From positions 1 through 34,765 of the forward strand of contig CAZQGE010000013.1 in NCBI GenBank assembly GCA_964592815.1: DNA of 34,765 nt, read 5' to 3'. The position numbers and the translations under genes are program-made. The DNA comes from CAZQGE01 sp964592815 (lineage in GTDB: Bacteria > Bacillota > Clostridia > Christensenellales > CAG-917). A model generated the notes under the pieces. That model was given only the letters and a program-made list of their open reading frames with translations. It did not search any database and was not told the origin of the DNA. Below, piece by piece: positions 24,190 to 32,269 of the stretch (within the stretch, counting starts at the first letter, position 1; each line of letters starts with the position of its first letter).

Positions 24190-24309
24190 GGAAACATATC
24201 GTAATTTTGGCTATTTGCCGAATTATCTCACCCCGGCGGTTTTTTTCTTTTTTAGGTTTATGGAAACATATCGTAACCTACCCCTGGGTGTGTGGAAACA
24301 TATTGATAA
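24190..24309. repeat. three direct repeats GGAAACATATCGTAA at the island border
   Basis: GGAAACATATCGTAA occurs identically at 24190-24204 and 24262-24276. A third, variant copy (GGAAACATATTGATAA) is at 24294-24309. They lie in the gap between the rlmD terminator and the XRE gene, exactly where gene content changes to accessory functions. They are not palindromic. They could be remnants of integration sites or regulator binding sites. Nothing else is recognisable in this gap apart from a C/G-rich patch followed by T runs near 24231-24254. Confidence 0.7.
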
Positions 24310-24336
24310 CGAGTTTACATTTGGCTTATTATTTAC

Positions 24337-24365
24337 TTGTGCAAACGCTCATAATATGCTATAAT
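24337..24365 (+). promoter_or_regulatory. promoter of the restriction-modification cluster
   Basis: TTGTGC (24337-24342) and TATAAT (24360-24365) are 17 bp apart, 33 bp before the XRE start codon. The third direct repeat ends 27 bp upstream of the -35. Confidence 0.65.
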
Positions 24366-24398
24366 AAACGCACAGTATTGCAATGGAGATGCAAAAAT

Positions 24399-24632
24399 AT
24401 GAAATTATCAGAAAGTATAAAGGCTTTGCGAGAAAAGACACTTTATTCTCAAGAGAATCTATCCAGGGAATTGGGCGTTGCAGTTTCAACTGTAAATCGG
24501 TGGGAGACAGGCAAGGCTCGTCCTAATATATTAGCGATGAAAGCGATTAAATCATTCTGCGAGGCACATGGCTATCCTTATGAAGAGATAGAAAGTGGGT
24601 GGCTTAGTCATTCATCAAACAACAACGATTAG
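24399..24632 (+). CDS. XRE-family HTH regulator, possible controller protein
   Basis: A 77-residue Cro/C1-type DNA-binding protein: helix-turn-helix within residues 3-58 (SIKALREKTLYSQENL, then ELGVAVSTVNRWETGKARP), followed by a short C-terminal tail with no other domain. The open frame extends upstream to 24186, but the conserved HTH begins at the ATG at 24399, which has GGAG upstream. It is the first gene of the cluster and lies 54 bp before the methyltransferase gene. That arrangement is typical of restriction-modification controller (C) proteins, which delay nuclease expression until the DNA is methylated. The controller role is inferred. The upstream direct repeats are candidate operators, although C-protein sites are usually palindromic. 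Confidence 0.85.
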   Translation: MKLSESIKALREKTLYSQENLSRELGVAVSTVNRWETGKARPNILAMKAIKSFCEAHGYPYEEIESGWLSHSSNNND

Positions 24633-24686
24633 CGCGGTATACGGCTACAGGGCATTTCACAATAAAGAATTATAGAGGCGATTGTA

Positions 24687-25685
24687 ATGAAAAAAATTAA
24701 AGGAAAAGAAGTATTACGAGTATTTGAAGGATTTGCGGGTTATGGCGGTGCGTCATATGGCTTGACCCGTGCTGGCATTGAGCATGAAGTTGTAGGATAT
24801 TCGGAGTTTGATAAATTTGCATCTGATTTATACGATGCTAATCATAGAGACAAAAACGGAAACCAGATTAAAAACTGGGGGGATATAACAAAAATAGTTC
24901 CAGAAGAATTGCCCGATTTTGATTTGTTTACTGGTGGGTTCCCTTGTCAACCATTTTCTACGGTCGGCTTACAGTTGGGAGAAAAAGACCAATATGGAAG
25001 AGGAACTTTGGTATATGATATTTTACGCATATGTGCTTGCAAAAAGCCTAAGTATATTTTCTTGGAGAATGTAAAGGGATTGGCTACCAAGCGATTTGAG
25101 GCAACTTTTAATATGGTTAAAGCTGCTTTGAAAGATTTGGGGTATGGCGATTTGCGATATGCTCTCCTTAATACAAAGGATTATGGTATTCCACAAAACA
25201 GGGAGCGTCTATGGATGTTTGCGAAACTTGGAGGTCTTCCAGATGATTTTTCGATGGTTCCACCGACCATACAAAACGGACTTAGGCTCAAGGATTTTGT
25301 AGATAAAGAACCGCCAAAAGAATTGTATTTATCCCAAAAACAAATTCAGAGGATAAAAGATTTCTATGGGATTAAATCGTTTGTAGTGTCAGAAGCCTCT
25401 TGTTTTGATTTGTATAATAGAAACATTAGAAATGACGGAATGTGCATAACCATATTATCTCCAGAGCATAACAAGTTGAGAATGGTCGAACCGACTGGCT
25501 CCGATGGTGTTGAGATAGTTCGAAAGTTCTCTGTTGCCGAGCAATTTAGGCTGATGGGTTTCAAGGATGGAGAAATAGACTTCGCAGGTCAATCGTATTC
25601 TCAACTATCAAAAAGAGCAGCAAATGGTTGGGATATTAATATTGTAGGAATACTATTAAAACATATTTGGGGGCAATTGAAATGA
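24687..25685 (+). CDS. DNA (cytosine-5) methyltransferase
   Basis: A 332-residue m5C DNA methyltransferase. The SAM motif I appears as VFEGFAGYGGAS (12-23), slightly off the usual DLFAGxGG. Motif IV GGFPCQPFS holds catalytic C87. Motif VI is ENV (127-129), motif VIII is QNRERLW (170-176), and motif IX/X near the C terminus reads QLSKRAANGWDINI in place of the usual QxxxQxGNS. The variable target-recognition stretch (about 180-290) is short, so the recognition site cannot be guessed. It sits between the XRE regulator and the McrB-like gene, and its TGA overlaps the McrB ATG (ATGA). It most likely protects self DNA from the downstream McrBC-like nuclease. Confidence 0.93.
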   Translation: MKKIKGKEVLRVFEGFAGYGGASYGLTRAGIEHEVVGYSEFDKFASDLYDANHRDKNGNQIKNWGDITKIVPEELPDFDLFTGGFPCQPFSTVGLQLGEKDQYGRGTLVYDILRICACKKPKYIFLENVKGLATKRFEATFNMVKAALKDLGYGDLRYALLNTKDYGIPQNRERLWMFAKLGGLPDDFSMVPPTIQNGLRLKDFVDKEPPKELYLSQKQIQRIKDFYGIKSFVVSEASCFDLYNRNIRNDGMCITILSPEHNKLRMVEPTGSDGVEIVRKFSVAEQFRLMGFKDGEIDFAGQSYSQLSKRAANGWDINIVGILLKHIWGQLK

Positions 25686-28441
25686 GGATAGACTTTGCAA
25701 CATTATCATTTGGATATAAGGTTAAGGCTGGCGGCGGGACTCCAAACTGGGCGACTGCTTTGGGTCAGGGTAGTGGTTATAAAATAAACTCAAGCCCCGC
25801 AATCGATGAAATATTGAAGGGTATGGTTTACTCATCGGCACCGCTAAATAATATAACCACGAAGATAGGAAAAGGCGGCAGAGTAGTTTCGGGAGATGCA
25901 ATTGGGTCTCCAATTATACTCGCTGCCGTTTTTAATAAGGTTTATATCAATACCGATTTGGTCGAGAATGGTAAGTTTATTCTCTTAATAACAAGGGATG
26001 ACTCGGATTCGCACGCAGGCAGATTAAGGCTAAAATATGGGCCAAGTAACACTTACATAGTAAATGGCGTTTCGTATTCAAATCAAGACTTATTTGATAG
26101 TGTAAGAAAAAAACTGTCGCTCACGGCTGATGCGTGTTGGTTTGTATCCAATATAAGAATCAAAAATCAAAACGAACTAATATTAAAAACATGTGTGGTT
26201 AAGGCGGACGGCCCTGTTGAGTATGAGGATAGTGCCTCCTTACACGCCGCATGGAGTGATTTTGATTCGCCTGATGATGAGGATTATTCTGTTAGTATTG
26301 ACACTCCGTCAGATGGATGTGTTGAAACAATAGAGGAGAGAATTCTTGCTAAATATAGAGAAATAAAGGACACCCTCCCCGATTTTGATAAATACTATAA
26401 AGAGTTCGAGGAAAAGTTTTCGGCAGAAATGTTGCAATGCCTTGAGGGTGAGGAATTGCTAAAATACATGTTCCTTTCAGAGGGGAAGGAAAATATGTGT
26501 TGGTTTTTGGAGTTTCATCCTCAAATCAAGGAGTATTTTGGCAGCATTTCAGGTGGAACGGCTTTTAAATATGGATTGTATTTTGATAAAGCAAATCAAA
26601 AATGGATTACCGGGACAGCTTTAAAAAAGAAAGAATTAACACTTGACGAGGCGGTTGAAATTGGTACGGGAATCCGTGATTCAATAGTAAATGCCACGAA
26701 ATATATCACTAATTTTGGGTCTGTATCGTCAGTTGAGGATTATGTCGTAATCGATAAAAAATTGAACGAAATAATGGGCGATGCAAATAAGGTTTGGTTG
26801 CAGAAATATTTTCACATGATATTCCCGGCATTATTCGCTCCATTCACTAACGACGGATGGCAAAATCATGTCTTGTTTTCGTGTGGAATTACTCCACGAG
26901 ATGGACGCTATGTACGGAGCGGGCAAATAAGCCTATTTGCTAACGGCTTAGGGATTTCCAATGCGGCTTTCGCCCAAGTGGTTTATCAGTTATTTGGTGG
27001 AATCAAACATTTTTATAGGCTTGGAACAAGTGATGCAAGCACAAACTATTTTGCTGATTGGGTTGCTAAAAACTATGGAGCAGTAGGTTGGAGCGGAATT
27101 GGAGACTTAGCCGCAATAGCAGATAAAAAAGAATTATCAAAAGATGCTATCATTGACAAAATGATGGAGTTGTATTATCCAGAGGATAAAAACACGGCAT
27201 CAAGGAAATCGGGCGAGGTCTGCAACTTTTATAATACAAGCAAGGATGATTCTTATTTTGTAGCCATGGACGGCAAAAAATTGCTTGCTATCGGTAGAGT
27301 AAATGGTGATTATTTCCTTGACGGCAGCAAGAGTTTAGGACATTGCAAACCAGTTGAGTGGGTACATAAATTTGCCGAGGGTGATGAGCTTCCGGTAATG
27401 GAAGGAAAACGCACCACTTGTGTTGAGATAGACGAAAACGAAAACTTGATGTTTTTATACAATGCTCTGAATGATAATAATGCTATTTTCGATGATAGCG
27501 AAGTGGAAAATCCTGTTATAGAAGAGGAGACAATGGAAATGAATGAAAGAAAGCCAAGGACGAATTTATCGCACGATTTGAACTGTATAATTTATGGTGC
27601 CCCTGGAACTGGCAAAACCTATTCGACAGTCCAGTATGCGGTTGATATTTGTGACAATAAAGAAACCGATACCTCTATTCAGCTGACCCCTGATGAACGA
27701 ACCGCCTATGTAAAGAAATACGATGAACTGGTTTCTCAAGGACGGATAGTGTTTACCACTTTCCATCAAAGCTATGGTTACGAGGATTTTATCCAAGGAC
27801 TGCGACCTGATACAAAAAGCGAAAACATGCGGTTCGTCCCGGTAGACGGAGTGTTCAAAAAAATAGCAGATATAGCAAGAAAAGATGAAATCAACGATTA
27901 TGTGATAATTATTGATGAAATCAATCGTGGTCAGATATCAAAGATTTTTGGTGAACTAATTACTCTGATAGAGGATGATAAGCGTTGGGGCGAGAAAAAT
28001 CAACTCAGTGTTATTTTGCCATCGGGACAGAGGTTTGCTGTTCCAAATAACCTATACATTGTAGGAACGATGAACTCTGCGGATAAATCCATTTCGTTAA
28101 TAGATACTGCTTTACGCCGTAGGTTTGTTTTTATCGAGCAAGAGCCACAAGCGGAATTGGTAGCTGATGCGACCCTGAAAACAGTGTTGGAAAGAGTAAA
28201 TGAATTGCTGCGTAAGGAGTTGGACAGCACCGACTTGCTTATCGGTCATTCCTACTTCATGGGAAAAACAAAGAACGATTTGTGTAATATTATGAATCGA
28301 AATATTATCCCGTTGTTGTATGAGTACTTCTTTGATAACAGTAAAAAAGTGAAAACTATACTCCAAAAAGCAGTCGAGGGCTTTGATTTTGAGGTAAGTG
28401 AATCGACAAGTAGTAGACTAAAAATAGCAAAGAAAGGTTAA
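25682..28441 (+). CDS. mcrB: McrB-like AAA+ restriction ATPase/GTPase
   Basis: A 919-residue protein. The C-terminal third is a McrB-type AAA+ motor: Walker A GAPGTGKT (639-646), Walker B IIIDEINRGQ with D745/E746, and the McrB signature GTMNSADKS (795-803) followed by an ALRRRF arginine-finger region. McrB motors use GTP to translocate DNA and activate the McrC nuclease. The first 600 residues are not recognisable. Residues 1-200 contain a beta-rich domain, 215-500 a mixed helical domain, and 540-600 a stretch with DDSYFVAMDGKKLLAIGRV. These must hold DNA recognition. It starts at the ATG at 25682, overlapping the methyltransferase stop. Beside an m5C methyltransferase it resembles R1 of LlaJI, which cuts unmethylated specific sites, more than E. 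coli McrB, which cuts methylated DNA. Confidence 0.88.
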   Translation: MRIDFATLSFGYKVKAGGGTPNWATALGQGSGYKINSSPAIDEILKGMVYSSAPLNNITTKIGKGGRVVSGDAIGSPIILAAVFNKVYINTDLVENGKFILLITRDDSDSHAGRLRLKYGPSNTYIVNGVSYSNQDLFDSVRKKLSLTADACWFVSNIRIKNQNELILKTCVVKADGPVEYEDSASLHAAWSDFDSPDDEDYSVSIDTPSDGCVETIEERILAKYREIKDTLPDFDKYYKEFEEKFSAEMLQCLEGEELLKYMFLSEGKENMCWFLEFHPQIKEYFGSISGGTAFKYGLYFDKANQKWITGTALKKKELTLDEAVEIGTGIRDSIVNATKYITNFGSVSSVEDYVVIDKKLNEIMGDANKVWLQKYFHMIFPALFAPFTNDGWQNHVLFSCGITPRDGRYVRSGQISLFANGLGISNAAFAQVVYQLFGGIKHFYRLGTSDASTNYFADWVAKNYGAVGWSGIGDLAAIADKKELSKDAIIDKMMELYYPEDKNTASRKSGEVCNFYNTSKDDSYFVAMDGKKLLAIGRVNGDYFLDGSKSLGHCKPVEWVHKFAEGDELPVMEGKRTTCVEIDENENLMFLYNALNDNNAIFDDSEVENPVIEEETMEMNERKPRTNLSHDLNCIIYGAPGTGKTYSTVQYAVDICDNKETDTSIQLTPDERTAYVKKYDELVSQGRIVFTTFHQSYGYEDFIQGLRPDTKSENMRFVPVDGVFKKIADIARKDEINDYVIIIDEINRGQISKIFGELITLIEDDKRWGEKNQLSVILPSGQRFAVPNNLYIVGTMNSADKSISLIDTALRRRFVFIEQEPQAELVADATLKTVLERVNELLRKELDSTDLLIGHSYFMGKTKNDLCNIMNRNIIPLLYEYFFDNSKKVKTILQKAVEGFDFEVSESTSSRLKIAKKG

Positions 28442-28446
28442 TTGGA

Positions 28447-29826
28447 ATGAATTATTTTGAGGAATTAGACATTCAAAAAAAAGACCTGCCCGAAGCCTGG
28501 CAGAGCCAAAATGCACAAAATGAACTTGAGGATTTTTTGCAGGCTAATTGGGCACAGCGCAGTGTATTTTATGAAGACGGCTATGTTGGTAGCCGTCAGC
28601 AATTCCTTACCTTCAAAGCACAACAGGTTATTCGTACAAATAATTATATTGGTACTATAGTATTTAAGGGCGCACAGATAAACATCTTTCCAAAGGTATA
28701 TCGAACTAAAAAAAGTGATACCGATGCTTCCTCGTTAACCTTGGAAAAGCTGATGTATAACCTGGTAAAATGGTTAGAGTATTGTGATAAGGTTGATTAT
28801 CCTTTTATTAGTATTAAAAGCGAATTAGATGATTGTAATAATTTACAGGATTTATTTATCACATTATATGTTCGATATGTAAAATATGCCGTTGATAGGG
28901 CTATTTACTATAAATACGAGGATGATACAGAAGATTGCTCAAGCCTAAAAGGGCAGTTTGACCTGGTCGATTTTTACACGAAAAAGATGCAAAACGGCGA
29001 AATTGACAAGTTCAAATGCACTTATTCGAGTTTTGAGGTAGACAACAAAATCAATCGAATAATCAAATATACTTGCAAGCAACTCTTTAATTTTGCATCA
29101 AGGAGCAATCAAAAAATTATTCGGCATGTGTTGTTCAAACTAAATGAGGTATCTGATGTTCTATGCACTCCCGGCGATTGCGATAGAATTCGATTGAGTA
29201 AAATGCACCGCAATTATTCCGTCATTTTAAGCATGAGTAAAATGTTTTTGCTGAACAAATCAACATCATATAATGTGGACGATGCGGAGTCGTTTTGTTT
29301 CTTATTTCCTACGGATATTCTATTCGAAGGCTTTGTTACGGGCTTTATTCGCAATATGCTTCAGGAGACAGCAACTGTAAAAGCACAAGCCAGTGATATG
29401 TCTTTAGTAAAAAATGTTAGGGTTGGAGATAGGTCATTCGGCAAAAAGTTTAGGCTGATGAACGATATATTGGTAGAAACCGATGATGGCAAAGTTTTCG
29501 TCCTTGATACAAAATACAAGGAAATCAATAGATTTGAAGGCAACGATGACCCTGCTGATGATATTAAGCAACCCGATTTATACCAGGTTAGGGAGTATGC
29601 TCGAAAGAGAAATTTACACGAGGCATACTTGCTTTATCCAATGTACTATGATGAACCAGTAGAGCCTAATTATGCCGTATTAGAGGATGAATATGTTTCA
29701 GATGGTATTCAATACGCATTGAATGTCATTGCTGTTAGAATTCCTTTTATTTTTGAGGAAAACGAAGAGAACACGAAAGCGAAACTAACAACGGCAATAT
29801 CCTCGATTTTTAACGATGGCGATTAG
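28447..29826 (+). CDS. mcrC: McrC-like restriction nuclease subunit
   Basis: A 459-residue partner of the McrB-like motor. The N-terminal half (about 1-130) is the McrB-interacting domain, with TIVFKGAQINIFPKVY typical of McrC. The C-terminal half is a PD-(D/E)XK nuclease: D340 in MNDILVE and D354-T-K356 in VLDTKYK form the metal-binding core, so the enzyme looks active. The start lies 5 bp after the McrB stop, so the subunits are co-translated in similar amounts. A homologous arrangement with an adjacent m5C methyltransferase is found in LlaJI and related systems. Whether this one cuts unmethylated or methylated DNA must be inferred from context; the methyltransferase next door favours cutting of unmodified DNA. 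Confidence 0.9.
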   Translation: MNYFEELDIQKKDLPEAWQSQNAQNELEDFLQANWAQRSVFYEDGYVGSRQQFLTFKAQQVIRTNNYIGTIVFKGAQINIFPKVYRTKKSDTDASSLTLEKLMYNLVKWLEYCDKVDYPFISIKSELDDCNNLQDLFITLYVRYVKYAVDRAIYYKYEDDTEDCSSLKGQFDLVDFYTKKMQNGEIDKFKCTYSSFEVDNKINRIIKYTCKQLFNFASRSNQKIIRHVLFKLNEVSDVLCTPGDCDRIRLSKMHRNYSVILSMSKMFLLNKSTSYNVDDAESFCFLFPTDILFEGFVTGFIRNMLQETATVKAQASDMSLVKNVRVGDRSFGKKFRLMNDILVETDDGKVFVLDTKYKEINRFEGNDDPADDIKQPDLYQVREYARKRNLHEAYLLYPMYYDEPVEPNYAVLEDEYVSDGIQYALNVIAVRIPFIFEENEENTKAKLTTAISSIFNDGD

Positions 29827-29846
29827 TTGTGTGCGAGGGGACAGTT

Positions 29847-30518
29847 ATGGATTGGAGGGAATTTGACCGCATATATTGGCGGATGTATAAAAGGTTAGAA
29901 GAGGATTTCTTTTCGACAGACTCCTTTTGTGCCATTGATAATTTGAATAGTAATGCTTACTCGGCACGGTATCTTCAACAGCTTTTGTCAATCGGTAGTG
30001 AAGTAGATGTAGTTAGTAAAGCAATTTGCCATAAAAAGGGGCTGCCTTTACCTGGGAACAGATTAGGTATATATGTTTGGGGGAAGGCGTTATTTGCCGA
30101 ATTTCCAAATTATCAAGATGAATCGATAGCTGCCTTTGAATATGAAATAGCAGCCGTAACCCCATGGCACGATTTGATTATTGGGAAGCAGACCCCACAA
30201 TGGTGGGAAGTATATAATGATGTAAAACATCATCGAGCGGAGAACAAAAACTGGTGCAAAGCGACCCAATCAATGGTTTTTCAGGCTCTCTGTGGATTAT
30301 ATGTGGCAGTAGAATATTTAGTAGCCGTTACTTTTTATAAGGACGAACAAGAGCAAAAGAATAACAATGAAATGGGACGATTCAGGTCGGAGCATCTGCA
30401 AATAGCGAATTGGCTCCCTTATTTTTCATATTTCAATGTAAATGATTGTTATGTCCCAAACGCCAGTATCAACAAAAGGTTATATGAGGCGCTTCCAAAA
30501 GAGGGGAATAATAAATAA
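29847..30518 (+). CDS. unrecognised helical protein linked to the restriction operon
   Basis: A 223-residue, mostly helical soluble protein with no signal peptide or membrane helix. A notable patch is TPQWWEVYNDVKHHRAENKN (about 127-146), followed by a long amphipathic helix (QALCGLYVAVEYLVAV). The YNDVKHHR pattern is reminiscent of HEPN-like or other toxin/defence helical bundles, but the standard HEPN R-x4-6-H is not seen, so I give no function. The start is placed at the ATG at 29847, after an AGGGG site; a GTG at 29829 is also in frame. It follows mcrC by 20 bp and its TAA overlaps the macro-domain ATG (TAATG), so it sits inside the restriction gene series. Confidence 0.75.
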   Translation: MDWREFDRIYWRMYKRLEEDFFSTDSFCAIDNLNSNAYSARYLQQLLSIGSEVDVVSKAICHKKGLPLPGNRLGIYVWGKALFAEFPNYQDESIAAFEYEIAAVTPWHDLIIGKQTPQWWEVYNDVKHHRAENKNWCKATQSMVFQALCGLYVAVEYLVAVTFYKDEQEQKNNNEMGRFRSEHLQIANWLPYFSYFNVNDCYVPNASINKRLYEALPKEGNNK

Positions 30519-31510
30519 TGCCAATACAGATAATTAGGGATGATATAACAAAGGTCAAGGTTGATGCCATAGTCAACGCAGCCAACGAGAGTTTACTTGG
30601 TGGTGGCGGTGTCGATGGTGCGATTCACCAATCCGCCGGGAGTGAACTACTCGTTGAGTGTAGAACGCTTGGTGGTTGCAAGACCGGGGATGCGAAGATA
30701 ACGAAAGGTTATAAACTCCCTGCAAAATACATAATTCACACAGTCGGACCTATTTGGAACGGCGGCGGACACGGGGAGAAAAAGCTACTTGTTTCATGCT
30801 ATAAACGCTCATTGGAGTTGGCAAAGCAGTACGATTGCCAAAGCATAGCGTTTCCGCTTATTTCATCGGGCATTTACGGATATCCCAAAGACCAAGCATT
30901 GAAGGTCGCAATAGACACTATTAGCGATTTTTTACTCGAAAACGATATGATGGCATACATCGTGGTATTCGATAAAAAAGCCTTTGAAATCGGTTCAAAG
31001 CTGTTTGCCGACATCCAGGAATACATTGATGATTGCTATGTTGACGAGTGCGAGTATCGTGATTCACGGCGCATGCAATCTTCAAGAATGATTGCGAAGT
31101 TTGAGGAATTCGATGCTTGCTACAATGTTTCATGCGAAAGTAGGTCTCTCAATGGACTGTTTGATGTGCTTGATGAGAGTTTCTCCGAGATGCTCCTTCG
31201 CAAAATCGATGAAAAGGGTATGAAGGATGCCGAGTGCTATAAACGAGCCAATATCGACCGAAAACTATTCTCAAAAATACGCAGCGATAAAGAATATCAC
31301 CCGCGCAAGCAGACGGCGGTTGCCTTCGCAATAGCTTTGAAGCTAAACCTTGACGAGACGAATGAACTGCTACTGAAAGCGGGATTTGCTTTATCGCATA
31401 GTAGTAAATTTGACATTATCGTAGAGTATTTTATTAAGAATGGGAAGTACGATATCAACGAAGTAAACGAGGCATTATTTGCCTTTGACCAAAAACTATT
31501 AGGAGTATAA
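30518..31510 (+). CDS. macro-domain (ADP-ribose hydrolase-like) protein with C-terminal helical domain
   Basis: A 330-residue protein. Residues 1-170 are a macro domain that binds or hydrolyses ADP-ribose groups: IVNAANESLLGGGGVDGAIH (18-37), with the catalytic-loop Asp in GVDGAIH, and PLISSGIYGYP as the second phosphate loop. This is the MacroD-like class, often O-acetyl-ADP-ribose deacetylase or mono-ADP-ribosyl hydrolase. Residues 171-215 are an acidic linker. Residues 215-330 form a separate helical domain with an XRE-like core (FSKIRSDKEYHPRKQTAVAF, then LDETNELLLKAGFAL) and the ending EALFAFDQKLLG, a known accessory domain of clostridial macro proteins. It overlaps the preceding gene by one base and precedes a vWA gene, a frequent pairing in accessory DNA. 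Confidence 0.88.
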   Translation: MPIQIIRDDITKVKVDAIVNAANESLLGGGGVDGAIHQSAGSELLVECRTLGGCKTGDAKITKGYKLPAKYIIHTVGPIWNGGGHGEKKLLVSCYKRSLELAKQYDCQSIAFPLISSGIYGYPKDQALKVAIDTISDFLLENDMMAYIVVFDKKAFEIGSKLFADIQEYIDDCYVDECEYRDSRRMQSSRMIAKFEEFDACYNVSCESRSLNGLFDVLDESFSEMLLRKIDEKGMKDAECYKRANIDRKLFSKIRSDKEYHPRKQTAVAFAIALKLNLDETNELLLKAGFALSHSSKFDIIVEYFIKNGKYDINEVNEALFAFDQKLLGV

Positions 31511-31512
31511 AT

Positions 31513-31529
31513 GTCGCATTAATTGCGAC
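31513..31529. other. short inverted repeat between macro and vWA genes
   Basis: GTCGCA (31513-31518) and TGCGAC (31524-31529) lie 2 bp after the macro gene stop. A TATAAT-like box (31551-31556) follows, but no good -35 is found at normal spacing. It may be a weak attenuator or operator. Confidence 0.3.
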
Positions 31530-31602
31530 CAAACCGAAATTCAAATCCTCTATAATCGGGTTGTAAGGTTGAAAGACCAAAAACAATACGGAGGTAAAGG
31601 AA

Positions 31603-32262
31603 ATGAAACAAGGGTTGACGGAACTGGTATTTATACTTGATAGGAGCATTTCAATGAGCGGATTGGAAGCCGACACCATTGGTGGGTTCAATTCGATGAT
31701 TGAAAAGCAGAAACGAGAAGAGGGCGAGGCTCTTGTATCCACAGTGCTATTCGATAACGAAAGCCAGGTCATACACGACCGCTTGGATATAAAGAAAGTC
31801 CCGGCACTGACTGAAAAGGAATACTCGGTTAGGGGCTGCACGGCATTGCTTGATGCCATTGGCGGAGCAATACATCACATCGGCAATGTCCACAAGTACG
31901 CAAGGAACGAGGATGTCCCCGAACACACACTCTTTGTCATCACTACGGACGGAATGGAAAACGCAAGTCGCTCGTATGACTACAAGGCAGTAAAAAAGCA
32001 GATTGAAAGGCAAAAAGAGAAGTACGGGTGGGAGTTTTTATTCCTTGGTGCAAATATCGATGCCGTTGAAGTCGGCGGTAGGATGGGCATTACGAGGGAT
32101 AGAACAGTAACCTTCCGCAACGATAGTGATGGGCAAGCACTCAACTTCGAAGTGATGTCGGATGTAGTATGTTGCATGCGTGAGTGTGGGTCGATTGATG
32201 ACGATTGGGCGAAACGCATAAAAGAGGACAAGAAAAAAAGAGGGGGAAAAGTAAATAGTTAA
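31603..32262 (+). CDS. von Willebrand factor A (TerY-like) domain protein
   Basis: A 219-residue single-domain vWA protein with a full metal-ion-dependent adhesion site: FILDRSISMSG with D13, S15 and S17, a later Thr in VRGCTALLDAIGG, and the ITTDGMENAS Asp. TerY-like vWA proteins act as intracellular protein-interaction scaffolds in tellurite/stress and phage-defence clusters; no enzymatic activity is expected. There is no signal peptide, so it is cytosolic. The start ATG follows a clear GGAGG (31590-31594). It lies 92 bp after the macro gene and 7 bp before the membrane protein gene. Base composition is somewhat more GC-rich than the flanking core, consistent with acquisition. Its partner is most likely the macro-domain protein. 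Confidence 0.88.
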   Translation: MKQGLTELVFILDRSISMSGLEADTIGGFNSMIEKQKREEGEALVSTVLFDNESQVIHDRLDIKKVPALTEKEYSVRGCTALLDAIGGAIHHIGNVHKYARNEDVPEHTLFVITTDGMENASRSYDYKAVKKQIERQKEKYGWEFLFLGANIDAVEVGGRMGITRDRTVTFRNDSDGQALNFEVMSDVVCCMRECGSIDDDWAKRIKEDKKKRGGKVNS

Positions 32263-32269
32263 GTGTGCT

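Noticed and set aside
24687..29826. methylation-dependent (type IV) McrBC
   Set aside because: A neighbouring m5C methyltransferase in the same gene series would make methylation-dependent cleavage self-destructive, so a LlaJI-like reading is preferred, though not proven.
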